64,000 bases of DNA from Novosphingobium sp. (GCA_024236215.1 JACKKX010000001.1:1094727-1158726), one strand, 5' to 3'. Positions 44,399-54,447 are shown, counted from the first letter of the stretch. Notes: generated from the sequence alone by a model not told the origin. Numbers and translations are program-made.

Positions 44399-45085
44399 AT
44401 GGATGCCGCCCTGACCATGCTGGTTGCCGCTGCCGTCACGTTCGTCGGAACCCATTTCGCGCTCTCGCACCCCTTGCGGGGGGCGGTCACTCGGGCCGTG
44501 GGGGAGAAGGGCTTTCAGGCGGTCTATTCGCTGGTCGCGCTGGCAAGCTTCGGCTGGATGGCGCTGGCCTTTCGCGCCGCGCCCGGCCTTGCCGCGCCGC
44601 TGTGGGACGGGCAGGGCGAACCGGCCTGGACCATGGCCAGCGCGCTGACCCTGCTTGCCGGGGTGCTGCTGGTCGGATCGTTCCAGGGCAACCCCGCGCT
44701 ACCCACCCCCGATGCCGCTGCGCTGGCAGCCAAGGGGCCGCACGGGGTGTTCCATATCACCCGGCATCCGATGATGTGGGCGATGGCGCTGTGGGCCGCC
44801 GCCCATGTCCTGGTCGCCCCGACCCCGCGGGTGCTGGTGCTGACCGCCGCGATCGCGCTGCTCGCGCTGGCAGGATCGCACATGCAGGACCGCAAGAAGG
44901 AAGTGGCAATGGGCGAGGCCTGGGCCGGCTGGGAAGCAAAGACCGCGTTCTGGCCCCGGCTTGGCGGGCTGACTCAGGTGGGCGCGGTACCCTGGCTCGG
45001 CGGCGCGGCGCTGTGGCTAGCGGCGACCTGGGCGCATATCTGGCTGGCCTATTTGCCCGCAGGGATCTGGCGCTGGGTGGGATGA
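44399..45085 (+). CDS. NnrU-family membrane protein
   Basis: This 228-residue protein has about six helices, with HPLRGAVTRAVGEKGFQAVY, YSLVALASFGWMALAFRA and the family hallmark GPHGVFHITRHPMMWAMALWAAAH. The RHP motif is shared with isoprenylcysteine methyltransferase-like (PEMT/NnrU) proteins. NnrU was linked to nitric-oxide respiration, but no nor/nir genes are in the window, and its role here is open. GAGGAGG lies 8 bases before ATG 44399. It follows the amidohydrolase operon by 32 bases. Confidence 0.88.
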   Translation: MDAALTMLVAAAVTFVGTHFALSHPLRGAVTRAVGEKGFQAVYSLVALASFGWMALAFRAAPGLAAPLWDGQGEPAWTMASALTLLAGVLLVGSFQGNPALPTPDAAALAAKGPHGVFHITRHPMMWAMALWAAAHVLVAPTPRVLVLTAAIALLALAGSHMQDRKKEVAMGEAWAGWEAKTAFWPRLGGLTQVGAVPWLGGAALWLAATWAHIWLAYLPAGIWRWVG

Positions 45086-45142
45086 GGTTCTAGATAGCGA
45101 GCCATTCCGGGATGCCAAGGAGCTCACCCATGGCTTACTGAT

Positions 45143-47065
45143 TCAAGCCCGCGCTTCTTCCACCCCGGCTGAATTGTGCCGCAAAGCCTTCAACACGCAA
45201 TCGACGATGTGCGGGGCGTTGAGCCCGGCCGCGTCGTACTGCTTCTCGGGCGAATCCTGATCCTGGAACAGGTCGGGCAGACGCAGGGTGCGGATCTTTA
45301 GCCCCGCATCGGTCAGCCCCTCGTCGCTGGCCATGGTCAGGACATGGGCGCCAAGCCCGCCGATGCTGCCTTCCTCCACCGTCACCACCACCTGGTGGCT
45401 CGCCATCAGCTGGCGGATCAGTTCCTCGTCGAGCGGCTTGGCAAAGCGCAGGTCGGCAACGGTGGCCGAAAGCCCGCGCGCGTCGAGCTGGTCGGCGGCT
45501 TTCAGCGCCTCGGCCAGCCGCGTGCCAAGCGAGAGGATTGCAACCTTGTTGCCGTGGCGCACCACCCGGCCCTTGCCGATTTCCAGGCGCTGCGGCGTGG
45601 CCGGCAGTTCCACCCCGGTGCCGTTGCCGCGCGGATAGCGAAAGGCGATCGGGCCGCTGTCGTGGCAGGCGGCGGTATGGGTCATGTGGACCAGCTCGGC
45701 CTCGTCGGCGGCGGCCATCACCACCATGTTGGGCAGACTGGCCAGATAGGTGACGTCGAACGATCCGGCATGGGTCGCCCCATCGGCCCCGACCAGCCCG
45801 GCGCGGTCGATCGCGAAGCGCACCGGTAGGTTCTGGATCGCCACATCGTGCACCACCTGATCGTAGGCGCGCTGGAGGAAGGTGGAATAGATCGCGCAGA
45901 ACGGGCGCATCCCCTCGGCCGCCAGCCCGGCGGCGAAGGTCACCGCGTGCTGTTCGGCAATGCCGACATCGAAGCTGCGATCGGGAAAGGTCTCGGCAAA
46001 CTTGTCGAGCCCGGTGCCCGAGGGCATCGCGGCGGTGATCGCGCAGACGCTGGGGTCGCGCTGCGCCTCGGCGATCAGCGCATGAGCAAAGACATTGGTA
46101 TAGCTGGGCGGCCCGCCCGCGCTCTTCACCTGCTGTCCGGTGATGACGTCGAACTTCTGCACCCCGTGGTACTTGTCTTCGGCGGCCTCGGCCGGGGCAT
46201 AGCCCTTGCCCTTCTGCGTCACAACATGGATCAGGCACGGCCCTTCGGCGGCATCGCGCACGTTTTCGAGCACCGGGATAAGCTGGTCGAGGTTATGCCC
46301 GTCGACCGGACCGACATAGTAGAACCCCAGTTCCTCGAACAGGGTGCCTCCCATCGCCATGCCGCGCGCGAATTCGTCGGTCTTGCGGGCGGCGCGATGC
46401 AGCGGCTCGGGCAGCTTGCGCGACAGGCGCTTGGCCAGTTCGCGCAGCGAGAGGAACGGGCGCGAGGAAACCAGCCGCGCCAGATAGGCCGAAAGCCCGC
46501 CCACCGGCGGGGCGATCGACATATCGTTGTCATTGAGCACAACGATCAGGCGGTTTCCGGCCAGTTTGGCATTGTTCATCGCCTCATAGGCCATGCCCGC
46601 GCTCATCGCGCCGTCGCCGATCACCGCAATCCCGCGACCTGGCTTGCCCGCCAGCCTGTTCGCCACCGCAAAACCCAGTGCCGCCGAGATCGAGGTGGAG
46701 GAATGCGCCGTTCCGAACGGATCGTACTCACTCTCGCTGCGCTTGGTGAAACCCGAAAGCCCCCCGCCCTGGCGCAGAGTGCGGATCCGTTCGCGCCGCC
46801 CGGTGATGATCTTGTGCGGATAGGCCTGGTGGCCGACATCCCACACCAGCCGGTCTTCGGGGGTGTTGAACACATAGTGGATCGCCACGGTCAGCTCGAC
46901 CACCCCCAGCCCGGACCCCAGATGCCCGCCGGTCTGCCCCACTGCGGCGATGGTTTCGGCGCGCAGCTCATCGGCCAGCTGGCGCAACTGCCCGGCCGGA
47001 AGCTTGCGCAGGTCGGAGGGAACTTCGACGGTATCGAGCAGGGGGGTCGCCGGATTGTGGCTCAT
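45143..47065 (-). CDS. dxs: 1-deoxy-D-xylulose-5-phosphate synthase
   Basis: This 640-residue thiamine-diphosphate enzyme makes DXP from pyruvate and glyceraldehyde-3-phosphate, the entry to MEP-pathway isoprenoids and a precursor for thiamine and pyridoxal. Seen are [20 protein letters not shown], the TPP-binding [20 protein letters not shown] then NDNDMSI, and the transketolase Pyr domain [20 protein letters not shown] with catalytic Glu. [20 protein letters not shown] is also typical. Length matches the family. It probably shares no operon with the nearby zur-like gene, 48 bases upstream in the same direction, although co-transcription is possible. Confidence 0.97.
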   Translation of the reverse strand: MSHNPATPLLDTVEVPSDLRKLPAGQLRQLADELRAETIAAVGQTGGHLGSGLGVVELTVAIHYVFNTPEDRLVWDVGHQAYPHKIITGRRERIRTLRQGGGLSGFTKRSESEYDPFGTAHSSTSISAALGFAVANRLAGKPGRGIAVIGDGAMSAGMAYEAMNNAKLAGNRLIVVLNDNDMSIAPPVGGLSAYLARLVSSRPFLSLRELAKRLSRKLPEPLHRAARKTDEFARGMAMGGTLFEELGFYYVGPVDGHNLDQLIPVLENVRDAAEGPCLIHVVTQKGKGYAPAEAAEDKYHGVQKFDVITGQQVKSAGGPPSYTNVFAHALIAEAQRDPSVCAITAAMPSGTGLDKFAETFPDRSFDVGIAEQHAVTFAAGLAAEGMRPFCAIYSTFLQRAYDQVVHDVAIQNLPVRFAIDRAGLVGADGATHAGSFDVTYLASLPNMVVMAAADEAELVHMTHTAACHDSGPIAFRYPRGNGTGVELPATPQRLEIGKGRVVRHGNKVAILSLGTRLAEALKAADQLDARGLSATVADLRFAKPLDEELIRQLMASHQVVVTVEEGSIGGLGAHVLTMASDEGLTDAGLKIRTLRLPDLFQDQDSPEKQYDAAGLNAPHIVDCVLKALRHNSAGVEEARA

Positions 47066-47113
47066 GACCAGCGCCTTACACCGATGCGTCGCGGCTGTCG
47101 AATGCGCTGGCGA

Positions 47114-47575
47114 TCAGTTGCAATCGGCGCAAACACCGCGCAGCTCCACCACAGGGCGGATATCGGCAAAGCCGGCCTTTTTCGCGGCCTCGACCAGCGC
47201 GCCGGTCAGCCGGTCATCGTCAAGGTGGATCGCCTTGCCGCACGAATCGCAGATCAGGAAGATGCAGTCGTGGCGGCAGCCCGGGTGCGGGTTGGCGATA
47301 TAGGCATTGGCGCTTTCCACCCGCCGGGCAAGGTCGGTCTTCACGAACAGATCGAGGATGCGATAGACGCTGTTCGCCGCCACGCGCTTGCCGCGCAGCC
47401 GCGACACATCCTCGGCAATATCATAGGCCGAGGCCGGGCGGTCGCGCGCCACCAGTGCGTGGAACACCTCGCCGCGCATGTCGGTCCATTGTTCTCCGGC
47501 CTCGACCAGTTCGTGCCGCGCCGCATCGATCAGGCCCGCGCCCGAAGGTTCGTGGTGGTGGTGATGCCCTGCCAT
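47114..47575 (-). CDS. Fur-family regulator, Zur-like
   Basis: This 153-residue protein has an N-terminal His cluster (MAGHHHHHEPSG), the winged helix (RGEVFHALVARDRPASAYDI; RVAANSVYRILDLFVKTDLA) and a metal domain with GCRHDCIFLICDSCGKAIHL and CADCN at the end. The two CxxC pairs form the structural zinc site. The absence of the Fur HHDH iron motif and the His-rich start favour zinc sensing. It is read in the same direction as dxs. Targets such as znuABC are not in the window. Confidence 0.85.
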   Translation of the reverse strand: MAGHHHHHEPSGAGLIDAARHELVEAGEQWTDMRGEVFHALVARDRPASAYDIAEDVSRLRGKRVAANSVYRILDLFVKTDLARRVESANAYIANPHPGCRHDCIFLICDSCGKAIHLDDDRLTGALVEAAKKAGFADIRPVVELRGVCADCN

Positions 47576-47610
47576 GGACCCGATATAGGCCTGGCCGCGC
47601 GGCGGGGCAA

Positions 47611-48288
47611 TCAGCCGCGCGTGATTGCTTCCTGGTAGAGTGCGGGGAACAGCTTCTTGAGTGCCGCAACCTTCTGCACGTCCCAGGCCAGGATATAGGG
47701 ATAGCGCGGATTGCGGGCCATGAAATCCTGATGATAGGCCTCGGCCGGGTAAAAGCCGCTGTAGGGTTCGATCCGGGTCACTATCCTCGATTTCCACACC
47801 CCCGATTTGCCCATCTGCGCCAGATAGGCCGCGGCGACGGCTTGCTGTTCCTTGCCCAGCGGAACCAGTGCGGAACGGTATTGGGTGCCGCTGTCCGGCC
47901 CCTGGCGGTTGAGCGTGGTGGGATCGGCGATCACCGAAAAGAACACCTGCAACAGCTGATCGTAGCGCACCAGGCGGGGATCGTAGGTAACGCGGACCGA
48001 TTCGGCGTGGCCGGTATTGCCGTCCGAAACCCGCTCGTACTGCGAGGTGGCCGCCTTGCCACCGTGGTAGCCCGAGACCGCGCTGGTTACCCCTTTGACG
48101 TGGCTGAACACGCCCTCGACCCCCCAGAAGCACCCGCCCGAGAAGATCGCGACCTTGAGCCCCGCAGGTTCGCTCGCCACCCGCGCCGGAACCGGGGCAA
48201 GCACCGCGTTTTCACGCGCGGCAACCGGCGCCGCCTGGCATCCGGCAACAAGGGCCAGGCCGAAAAGAAGGGTGAGGCCCCGCTTCAG
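47611..48288 (-). CDS. msrA: Lipoprotein methionine-S-sulfoxide reductase (MsrA)
   Basis: The product is about 225 residues. The catalytic motif SGGCFWGVEGVFSHVKGV is followed by VSGYHGGKAATSQYERVSDG and YHQDFMARNPRYPYI. The N-terminus LKRGLTLLFGLALVAGC is a lipoprotein signal with lipobox VAGC, so the enzyme is anchored in the envelope, like the MsrB encoded 14 kb away. No ATG, GTG or TTG stands at the right place. The best start is CTG 48288, which overlaps the stop of the preceding small gene (CTGA), so translation may depend on coupling. The longer frame to 48465/48516 is out of keeping with a signal peptide. Confidence 0.85.
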   Translation of the reverse strand: MKRGLTLLFGLALVAGCQAAPVAARENAVLAPVPARVASEPAGLKVAIFSGGCFWGVEGVFSHVKGVTSAVSGYHGGKAATSQYERVSDGNTGHAESVRVTYDPRLVRYDQLLQVFFSVIADPTTLNRQGPDSGTQYRSALVPLGKEQQAVAAAYLAQMGKSGVWKSRIVTRIEPYSGFYPAEAYHQDFMARNPRYPYILAWDVQKVAALKKLFPALYQEAITRG

Positions 48289-48449
48289 CGGGTCTGATCG
48301 AGTGCGACCGGCGCCGCCTGGGCCGCCGGGATCACCTGATTGCCAAGCCCCTTGCCCGAAGTGGCGGCCAGGCTCGCCAGCAGCGCGGCGGTACCCAGCA
48401 CGAAGCCAAGCGCGAAGGAACGGAACAGATCGGGTTTGAACAGGCCCAT
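48285..48449 (-). CDS. Small single-helix membrane protein coupled to msrA (54 aa)
   Basis: ATG 48449 opens 54 codons: a short N-terminus MGLFKPDLFR, one hydrophobic helix SFALGFVLGTAALLASLAAT, and a tail SGKGLGNQVIPAAQAAP then VALDQTR. Its TGA overlaps the putative CTG start of msrA. High coding character and the overlap support it as real. I do not recognise a family; it may serve mainly to bring ribosomes to msrA or act as a small membrane partner. Confidence 0.6.
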   Translation of the reverse strand: MGLFKPDLFRSFALGFVLGTAALLASLAATSGKGLGNQVIPAAQAAPVALDQTR

Positions 48450-48597
48450 AAGGATTCGCTTGCATGAGTGGTCGATTCGATGGTTGGCGTCCTGCCGAAA
48501 TTCGTCTTACCGCCAAGTGAACGTTACAAGGCCATGCCCCGGATCGCGCCGAGGTGAAGGTTAACTGCGACGAATCGAGACCTACGGGTTATGCCGC

Positions 48598-50187
48598 TCA
48601 GTGCCGGAAATGGCGCATGCCCGTGAAGACCATCGCCAGCCCGGCCTCGTCGGCGGCCTTGATCACTTCGTCGTCGCGGATCGAGCCGCCCGGCTGGATC
48701 ACCACCGAGGCCCCGGCTTCAGCCGCGGCGAGCAGCCCGTCGGCAAAGGGGAAGAAGGCATCCGAGGCCACCGCGCTGCCCACGGTGCGGGGCTGGGCCC
48801 AGCCGAACTTTTCCGCCGCCTCGGCCGCCTTCATCGCCGCGATCCGGCTCGAATCGCGGCGGTTCATCTGCCCCGCGCCGATCCCGGCGGTGATCCCGTC
48901 CTTAGCATAGACGATCGCGTTGGACTTGACGTGGCGCGCCACGGTCCAGGCGAACAGACAGTCCTTGAGCTCCTGCTCGCTCGGCGCGCGGTGGGTCACC
49001 ACCTTGAGATCGGCGGGAGCAATCGCGCCATTGTCACGGCTCTGCACTAGCAGCCCACCGGTGATCTGCTTGACCATCAGCCCGCCCCGGCGCGGATCGG
49101 GCAGATCGCCGGTGAGCAGCAGCCGCAGGTTCTTCTTGCGCGCGAAGGCCGCGATCGCCGCTTCGTCGGCATCGGGGGCGACCACCACCTCGGTGAAGAT
49201 CTCGCAGATCGCTTCGGCGGTCGGCCCGTCGAGCACGGTGTTGACCGCGACGATCCCGCCAAAGGCCGAAACATCGTCGCAGGCCAGCGCGCCCTGCCAG
49301 GCTTCGAGCAGGCTTGCCCCCTGGGCGACACCGCAAGGGTTGGCGTGCTTGACGATCACCACCGCCGGATCCTGGCCGCGGAATTCGGCGGCGAGTTCGA
49401 GCGCGGCATCGGCATCGGCCAGATTGTTGTAGCTTAGCTCCTTGCCCTGGAGCTGGCGCGCCTGGGCGATCCCGCGCCCGTGCGGCCCCTTGGGCAGGTA
49501 GAGCACGGCGCGCTGGTGCGGATTTTCGCCATAGCGCAGCTCATGCGAGCGCGTTCCCATCACCGCCAGCGTTTCGGGGAACAGCTGCTGCTGGTCGGCA
49601 AAGGCGAACCACTGGCTGATCATCGCATCGTAGGCTGCGGTGGCGGCATAGGCGCGCGCGGCCATCAGGCGGCGGAAATCGTAGGAAGTGGCGCCATCCT
49701 TCGCCTCGAGTTGCGCCAGCAGACCGGCATAGTCGGCAGGATCGGTAACGATGGTGACATAGCGGTGGTTCTTGGCCGCCGATCGCACCATCGAGGGGCC
49801 GCCGATATCGATGTTCTCGATGATCTCGTCGCGGTCCGCACCCTTCATCACCGTCGCCTCGAAGGGATAGAGGTTGACCACCACCAGATCGATCGCGCCG
49901 ATCGCGTGGCTTTCCATCGCGGCGGCATGTTCGGGATTGTCGCGCACCGCGAGCAGGCCGCCGTGGACCTTGGGGTGGAGCGTCTTGACCCGTCCGTCCA
50001 TCATCTCGGGAAAGCCGGTCAGCTCGGAAATGTCCTTCACCGCCAGCCCGGCGTCGCGCAGCGACTTGGCCGTGCCGCCGGTCGAAACAAGCTCAACCCC
50101 GCGCGCGGCGAGGGCCCGGCCCAGATCGGCAAGCCCGGCCTTGTCGGACACCGAAAGCAGCGCCCGGCGGATCGTTACGTCAGTCAC
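48598..50187 (-). CDS. purH: Bifunctional AICAR formyltransferase / IMP cyclohydrolase
   Basis: This 529-residue enzyme performs the last two steps of purine synthesis. The N-terminal MGS-like cyclohydrolase domain has [36 protein letters not shown] and [16 protein letters not shown]. The formyltransferase domain has [14 protein letters not shown], the catalytic [15 protein letters not shown] and [19 protein letters not shown] then [14 protein letters not shown]. It lies 6 bases after a heparinase-like gene and downstream of rpe, apparently the third gene of that operon. Confidence 0.98.
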   Translation of the reverse strand: MTDVTIRRALLSVSDKAGLADLGRALAARGVELVSTGGTAKSLRDAGLAVKDISELTGFPEMMDGRVKTLHPKVHGGLLAVRDNPEHAAAMESHAIGAIDLVVVNLYPFEATVMKGADRDEIIENIDIGGPSMVRSAAKNHRYVTIVTDPADYAGLLAQLEAKDGATSYDFRRLMAARAYAATAAYDAMISQWFAFADQQQLFPETLAVMGTRSHELRYGENPHQRAVLYLPKGPHGRGIAQARQLQGKELSYNNLADADAALELAAEFRGQDPAVVIVKHANPCGVAQGASLLEAWQGALACDDVSAFGGIVAVNTVLDGPTAEAICEIFTEVVVAPDADEAAIAAFARKKNLRLLLTGDLPDPRRGGLMVKQITGGLLVQSRDNGAIAPADLKVVTHRAPSEQELKDCLFAWTVARHVKSNAIVYAKDGITAGIGAGQMNRRDSSRIAAMKAAEAAEKFGWAQPRTVGSAVASDAFFPFADGLLAAAEAGASVVIQPGGSIRDDEVIKAADEAGLAMVFTGMRHFRH

Positions 50188-50193
50188 TTGAAG

Positions 50194-52083
50194 TTACCCC
50201 ATTTTCTTGAGCAGCCAGGCAAAGTTGCCGCCGCCGCGCGAAACCAGCCCCTGGACCACCAGTTGCTGGATCGGCTGCGGACGGCCCTGCCCGTCGGCCC
50301 AGATGCTTTCCTCGATCGAAACCTGCCCGCCGCCGCTGCGGAACTGCCAGTAGGAGCCGTCGGGCAGGGCCAGACCCGCGCCCTGTCCGTCCTCGCTCAA
50401 CCCCACCTCGATCCCCAAGCCAAGGTGAAAGCGGATCGCGAAACCGACCTTGCCATTCTTGCCCTTGCCGCCCGAGGGAACCAGCAGGTCCTCGCCGCGC
50501 AGCTCGGTGCCATCGTCGCGCAGGATCAGGATGCGGCGGTGGGTCAGGCCATAGCGGCTGGCATAGCCGTTGTGGCTGGCCTCGAGCCGGGTTGCGCCCG
50601 TGCCCTTCTCTCCGCCCAGGGTGCGCCGGTCTATCTCGACCTCGGACACCCCGCCGCCGATCCTGCCGCCCATCAGTACGGCGGTGGAATTGGCATCGTC
50701 GAGCACCAGGGTGCTGTGCGCCGCGGTGGCCCGAAGCCCCTGTTCGAGCCGCACCGGCACCAGCCCCCCCGCGCAGGCCGCGCCGCCGCAGTTGACCACG
50801 ATCCGCTGCCCGGCATGGCTCAGCTCGAAGGCCAGGGTCGAGGCGCAGCCAGTGCGGGCATGTTTGGCCAGCGGCGGCGGGGCGGCATCGAATTGCAGGA
50901 TCGACTTGTTCGCCACCACCCGCTGATAGCCCCACTGGCGCACATCGCGCAGCGGCCGGGTGCGCACGCCCGATGCGGCGATCAGGCCTGAAAGATCGGC
51001 GGCGTCGATCGCCCAGGCGCCCTGCCAAGAACCCAGCGAGCCATCACCGTGGGTCAGCGCTAGCAAGGGCGGGACCAGCAGTGCCAGGATCGCCTCCAGC
51101 GCCTGGGGCGGATCGCGCCGCACCGCGCCGTAGCAGGCCCGCAGCCGCACCAGCAGCGCGATCGCCTCGATCTGCTGCATCGGGCTGCGGGCCAGCACCC
51201 CGCCATCGTCACCGACCAGCTCGCCCAGCGCGCGGATCAGCCCGGCCTCGCCGAACAGGCGGCGCGGCTTGCCCTCGGGCAGCAGCAGCCCGGCGGCAAC
51301 GATCCCGCACCAGCCCGCGACTTCGGCGAGCAGATCTTCAGCCCGGCCGACATTCTTGTCGAGCCAGCGCGCGGTTTCGCTGAGCGCTGCCAACACCTTC
51401 GCCCGCAGCGCCTTGTCGCTTCCAGAAAGGATCAGCGGGGCATGAACCAGCCAGTTGAGTTCGCGTGTGCCGGCATTGGCGATGGACCAGGCCGGCCCCT
51501 TGCCCGGCCGCGTCGGCATTTTCGGATTGGCCGCCAGCCAGGCTGCCAGCACCCGTTCGGCCACCGGCGCGGCCTGTTCGCGCGGCGCGCTCGCCTCAAG
51601 GTCGGCCAGCCAGGCGAAGGAATGGACCACCCGTTCGAGCGGTGGGGTCATCCGCGCCGCGCCGGCAAAGTCGATCTGGGCAATCGGCGCCTTGACCCCG
51701 TGGACCAGGAAATGCCCGGCGCGCAGCGCTGTGCCCGCGACACGGCTGCCGGGCAGGGGATTGGCAACCGTTGCCAGCAGCCGCGGTTTGGCCGGCTTGC
51801 GGAATGGAGCGGTCAGGGTCGATCCGGAAATCCCCATCCGGTAGGCCAGCCGCAGCAGCCGCTCGCCCGCCCCGATAGCGGGAGGGGAAAAGTCGGCCAG
51901 AGCCAGCGCCCGCCCGGGCTCGACCAGCGCGCCGGGTTGCTCATAGGCAGGATAGCCCTCGGCCTCGCTCACTCCGGCTTCGGCGCCTTCGCCCAGCGGG
52001 ATCGCCATATCGCCACCTTCGCCCACGGCGGCCTCATCGCCCGCAGTCATCTGGCTACGAGAGGAGGCGAGTACATCGACCAT
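50194..52083 (-). CDS. Heparinase II/III-family protein
   Basis: This 629-residue protein has an alpha-helical N-terminal toroid (RLLRLAYRMGISGSTLTAPF; TRELNWLVHAPLILSGSDKA) and a C-terminal beta-sandwich. In the latter are LAFELSHAGQRIVVNCGGAA, AHSTLVLDDANSTAVLMGG, EASHNGYASRYGLTHRRILI and the ending with GNFAWLLKKMG. AHSTLxLD is the family's conserved motif. No signal peptide is evident. Such genes next to purH and rpe recur in sphingomonads; the substrate is probably an acidic polysaccharide, but that is uncertain. It sits three bases after rpe. Confidence 0.88.
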   Translation of the reverse strand: MVDVLASSRSQMTAGDEAAVGEGGDMAIPLGEGAEAGVSEAEGYPAYEQPGALVEPGRALALADFSPPAIGAGERLLRLAYRMGISGSTLTAPFRKPAKPRLLATVANPLPGSRVAGTALRAGHFLVHGVKAPIAQIDFAGAARMTPPLERVVHSFAWLADLEASAPREQAAPVAERVLAAWLAANPKMPTRPGKGPAWSIANAGTRELNWLVHAPLILSGSDKALRAKVLAALSETARWLDKNVGRAEDLLAEVAGWCGIVAAGLLLPEGKPRRLFGEAGLIRALGELVGDDGGVLARSPMQQIEAIALLVRLRACYGAVRRDPPQALEAILALLVPPLLALTHGDGSLGSWQGAWAIDAADLSGLIAASGVRTRPLRDVRQWGYQRVVANKSILQFDAAPPPLAKHARTGCASTLAFELSHAGQRIVVNCGGAACAGGLVPVRLEQGLRATAAHSTLVLDDANSTAVLMGGRIGGGVSEVEIDRRTLGGEKGTGATRLEASHNGYASRYGLTHRRILILRDDGTELRGEDLLVPSGGKGKNGKVGFAIRFHLGLGIEVGLSEDGQGAGLALPDGSYWQFRSGGGQVSIEESIWADGQGRPQPIQQLVVQGLVSRGGGNFAWLLKKMG

Positions 52084-52086
52084 CCC

Positions 52087-52749
52087 TCACCCCAGACCCT
52101 TGAGCGCGGCGATATTGGCGGCATAGCGCTCGCTGCCACCGCGGAAGGTCGCGGTTCCGGCAACCAGCACATCGGCTCCGGCAGCGACGCACAGCCGCGC
52201 GGTTTCGGCATCGACCCCGCCATCGACCTGAAGCCGGATTTCGCGCCCGGACTTGTCGATCGCCTTGCGGATCGCCTCGATCTTGCGCAGCTGGCTGGAA
52301 ATGAAGCTCTGCCCGCCGAAACCTGGGTTGACGCTCATCACCAGCACCAGATCGACCTCTTCGTAGAGGTAATCGAGCATCTTGGCGGGGGTTGCCGGAT
52401 TGAGCGAAACCCCGGCCTGCTTGCCCAGCGCCTTGATCGCCTGGACCGTGCGGTGGGAATGCGGCCCTGCCTCGGGATGAAAGGTGATGATATCGGCCCC
52501 CGCCTCGGCAAAGGCCTGGATGAAGGGATCGACCGGCTGGATCATCAGATGGACATCGAGCGGCAGGCTGGTGTGCGGGCGCAGCGCCTTCACCACCATC
52601 GGCCCGATGGTGAGGTTGGGAACGAAATGCCCGTCCATCACATCGACGTGGATCCAGTCCGCCCCTGCCGCCTCAAGCGCGCGCACTTCCTCGCCGAGCC
52701 GGGCAAAGTCGGCGGAAAGGATCGAAGGTGAAATCAGCGGGACGGGCAT
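52087..52749 (-). CDS. rpe: Ribulose-phosphate 3-epimerase
   Basis: This 220-residue TIM barrel interconverts ribulose-5-phosphate and xylulose-5-phosphate. The first strand is [18 protein letters not shown], and [20 protein letters not shown] supplies a metal-binding His/Asp pair. [35 protein letters not shown] and [20 protein letters not shown] then VLVAGTATF follow. I chose ATG 52749 because family members begin just before this strand; a GTG at 52791 would add 14 residues. First gene of an rpe-heparinase-purH unit, divergent from the RiPP locus. Confidence 0.96.
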   Translation of the reverse strand: MPVPLISPSILSADFARLGEEVRALEAAGADWIHVDVMDGHFVPNLTIGPMVVKALRPHTSLPLDVHLMIQPVDPFIQAFAEAGADIITFHPEAGPHSHRTVQAIKALGKQAGVSLNPATPAKMLDYLYEEVDLVLVMSVNPGFGGQSFISSQLRKIEAIRKAIDKSGREIRLQVDGGVDAETARLCVAAGADVLVAGTATFRGGSERYAANIAALKGLG

Positions 52750-52859
52750 GGCTGGTGCAACAAACTCCCTCGACCGGGCGTTACCTACCACATCTTGTGC
52801 TCACAACCGGACCAAAGGCGTTTTCCACACGGTTGCTCGGCCTCTTGCCGCTCCGCAAA

Positions 52860-52873
52860 GGCGGTTGACCGCC
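52860..52873. promoter_or_regulatory. Dyad upstream of the RiPP cluster
   Basis: GGCGGT-TG-ACCGCC is a 14-base inverted repeat ending 26 bases before the kinase-like gene start, in the 150-base divergent region shared with rpe. It may be an operator; nothing else supports this. Confidence 0.3.
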
Positions 52874-52899
52874 AGCAAGCCCCACGGCAAGGCAGGGCC

Positions 52900-53774
52900 A
52901 TGTCGAGTCCGGCACCGCTCCACCCCTCCCAGCAGATGTTGCTGCGCGAGACCAAGCTTGAGCACGGACCGGTCCCGGAAGAGCTTGACGGAGTGCCCGT
53001 GCCGCCGGGACAGCACCGCATGGCTGGCGGAGCCTTTCTGCTTCACGCTGAAAGCGGGGTCCGGTTTCTCTATCGGCGCGGCGCGGGGCATGTGCTTTGC
53101 GAGGCTGCGGACAGTATCGATCCCGCCGAGCTCGCACTTTGGCACAATGGCAGCGTCTATGCCGCCGTGGCGGCGCTCAACGGGCTGCGCCCGTTTCACG
53201 CCTCGGCGATCGCGCACGCCGGGCTGGCGATCGCGTTCACCGCGCCCGGCGGCGGCGGCAAATCGACCATCGCGGCGGCACTTGCGGCGCGCGGCTTTGC
53301 GCTTTTTGCCGATGACACCCTGGTGCTCGATCTGGGCGATCCCGATCATCCGGTCTGCCTGCCGGGCCACAAGCGGCTGAAGCTGACCGCTGAAGCGCTG
53401 GCCCTGACCGGGCTGGAAAGACAGGAACAGGTGGCACCGGACTATCCCAAGCACTATGCCCTGCCGCCCCGGGCAGAACCGCTCGGCGCCCCGCGCTGGC
53501 CGGGCTGGTCTTTCTGGAATATGCCGAGCAACCGGAGTTGATCGGGCTGTCCGGTGCGGAACGCTTCGCGCGTCTGCAGGATACCCACGATACCGACGCG
53601 TTCTGGCGCACGGCGCAAGGAGCTGACCGGGCTGGACTTTTCGCCGCGCAGGCGGGCCTGGCGCGGTCCACCGCGATGTGGCGTTTGCGGCGCCCGCGCA
53701 ATCTGGCGCAGTTCGGGGCCAGCCTCGATCTGGCAGAGAGCGTCGTTGACCAATTGACCGGAGCAGCAAGATGA
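52900..53774 (+). pseudogene. HPr-kinase-like RiPP kinase, frameshifted near 53496
   Basis: ATG 52900 (after AAGG) opens an HprK-related domain with Walker A TAPGGGGKST, K121, then FALFADDTLVLDLGDPDH. The first frame stops at 53541 after 213 residues, with an unrelated tail beginning WPGWSFWN. From about 53496 a second frame continues the family sequence: LAGLVFLEYAEQPELIGLSG, then MWRLRRPRNLAQFGASLDLA, to a TGA at 53772-53774. The two halves join if one base (a C before TGGCCGGG) is restored. In related lasso loci such kinases phosphorylate the precursor's C-terminal residue. The second frame ends in an ATGA overlap with the B1 gene, so it was once a complete gene. A sequencing error or programmed -1 shift is also possible. 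Confidence 0.75.
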
Positions 53775-54052
53775 CGCCACCTCTCACGGGACCGATTTCC
53801 AAACGTCACGACAGCTTCGTCGAGACAGCGATTGACGACGAAACGGTTATGATGAGCCTGCAGAGCGGGGATTTCTTCTCGCTCAGAGGCAGCGCGGCAG
53901 CGATCTGGGAGCTGCTTGACGGCACCCGCGATCGCGCCGCGATCTGTGCGCAGCTTGCGCTCGAGCACACGGCCCAGCCGGACGATATCGCGCGCGATGT
54001 CGATGCCTTTCTGAACGATCTCGTTTCTGCCGGGCTGATTGCGGCGGGCTGA
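53771..54052 (+). CDS. PqqD-like RiPP recognition protein (lasso B1)
   Basis: This 93-residue protein has the PqqD winged-helix pattern: FVETAIDDETVMMSLQSGDF, FSLRGSAAAIWELLDGTRDR and DVDAFLNDLVSAGLIAAG. B1 proteins bind the leader of the precursor peptide and bring it to the B2 protease and cyclase. ATG 53771 overlaps the stop of the kinase-like gene, and its own stop shares one base with the B2 start (TGATG). Strong context: B2, precursor, cyclase-like protein and exporter follow. Confidence 0.9.
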   Translation: MTPPLTGPISKRHDSFVETAIDDETVMMSLQSGDFFSLRGSAAAIWELLDGTRDRAAICAQLALEHTAQPDDIARDVDAFLNDLVSAGLIAAG

Positions 54053-54447
54053 TGCGCTGGCGCCTGTCCGTGCTGGAAGCGATCATCCTGCTGGTGATGG
54101 CCCGGCTGCTGATATCTGCCGCGATGCTGCGGCGCTGGCGCGGCACGCTGGGTCGGCCGGTCGGCCAGGCAAATAGGGCCACGGCCACCCAGGCCGATCG
54201 AACACTGGCGCGAAGCATCGAGCGTGCCGCCCAGCGCTTGCCCGGAACCAGCAAGTGCCTGCCCCGGGCGGTTGCGCTTCACTGGATGCTGCGGCGGCGC
54301 GGCCGCCCCAGCCAGCTGGTCATCGCCGCTCTGCCCGAGCAGGATCGCGGAACGATCGACGACCTGCATGCCTGGACCGAAATCGGTGACGAAATCCTGA
54401 TTGGCGCGCTTGCCGCCCCTTTCCGCCCGGTGGTGCGCTTCGGATAA
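54052..54447 (+). CDS. Lasso-type leader peptidase B2 (transglutaminase-like)
   Basis: This 131-residue protein begins with a hydrophobic helix (VLEAIILLVMARLLISAAML). The cysteine-protease core follows, with C69 in GTSKCLPRAVALHWMLRRRG, H106 in DDLHAWTEIGD and D113 as a likely triad. This is the 'lasso peptide biosynthesis B2' family, which removes the leader from the precursor. It overlaps B1 by one base. The length is normal for the split B2 form. Confidence 0.9.
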   Translation: MRWRLSVLEAIILLVMARLLISAAMLRRWRGTLGRPVGQANRATATQADRTLARSIERAAQRLPGTSKCLPRAVALHWMLRRRGRPSQLVIAALPEQDRGTIDDLHAWTEIGDEILIGALAAPFRPVVRFG

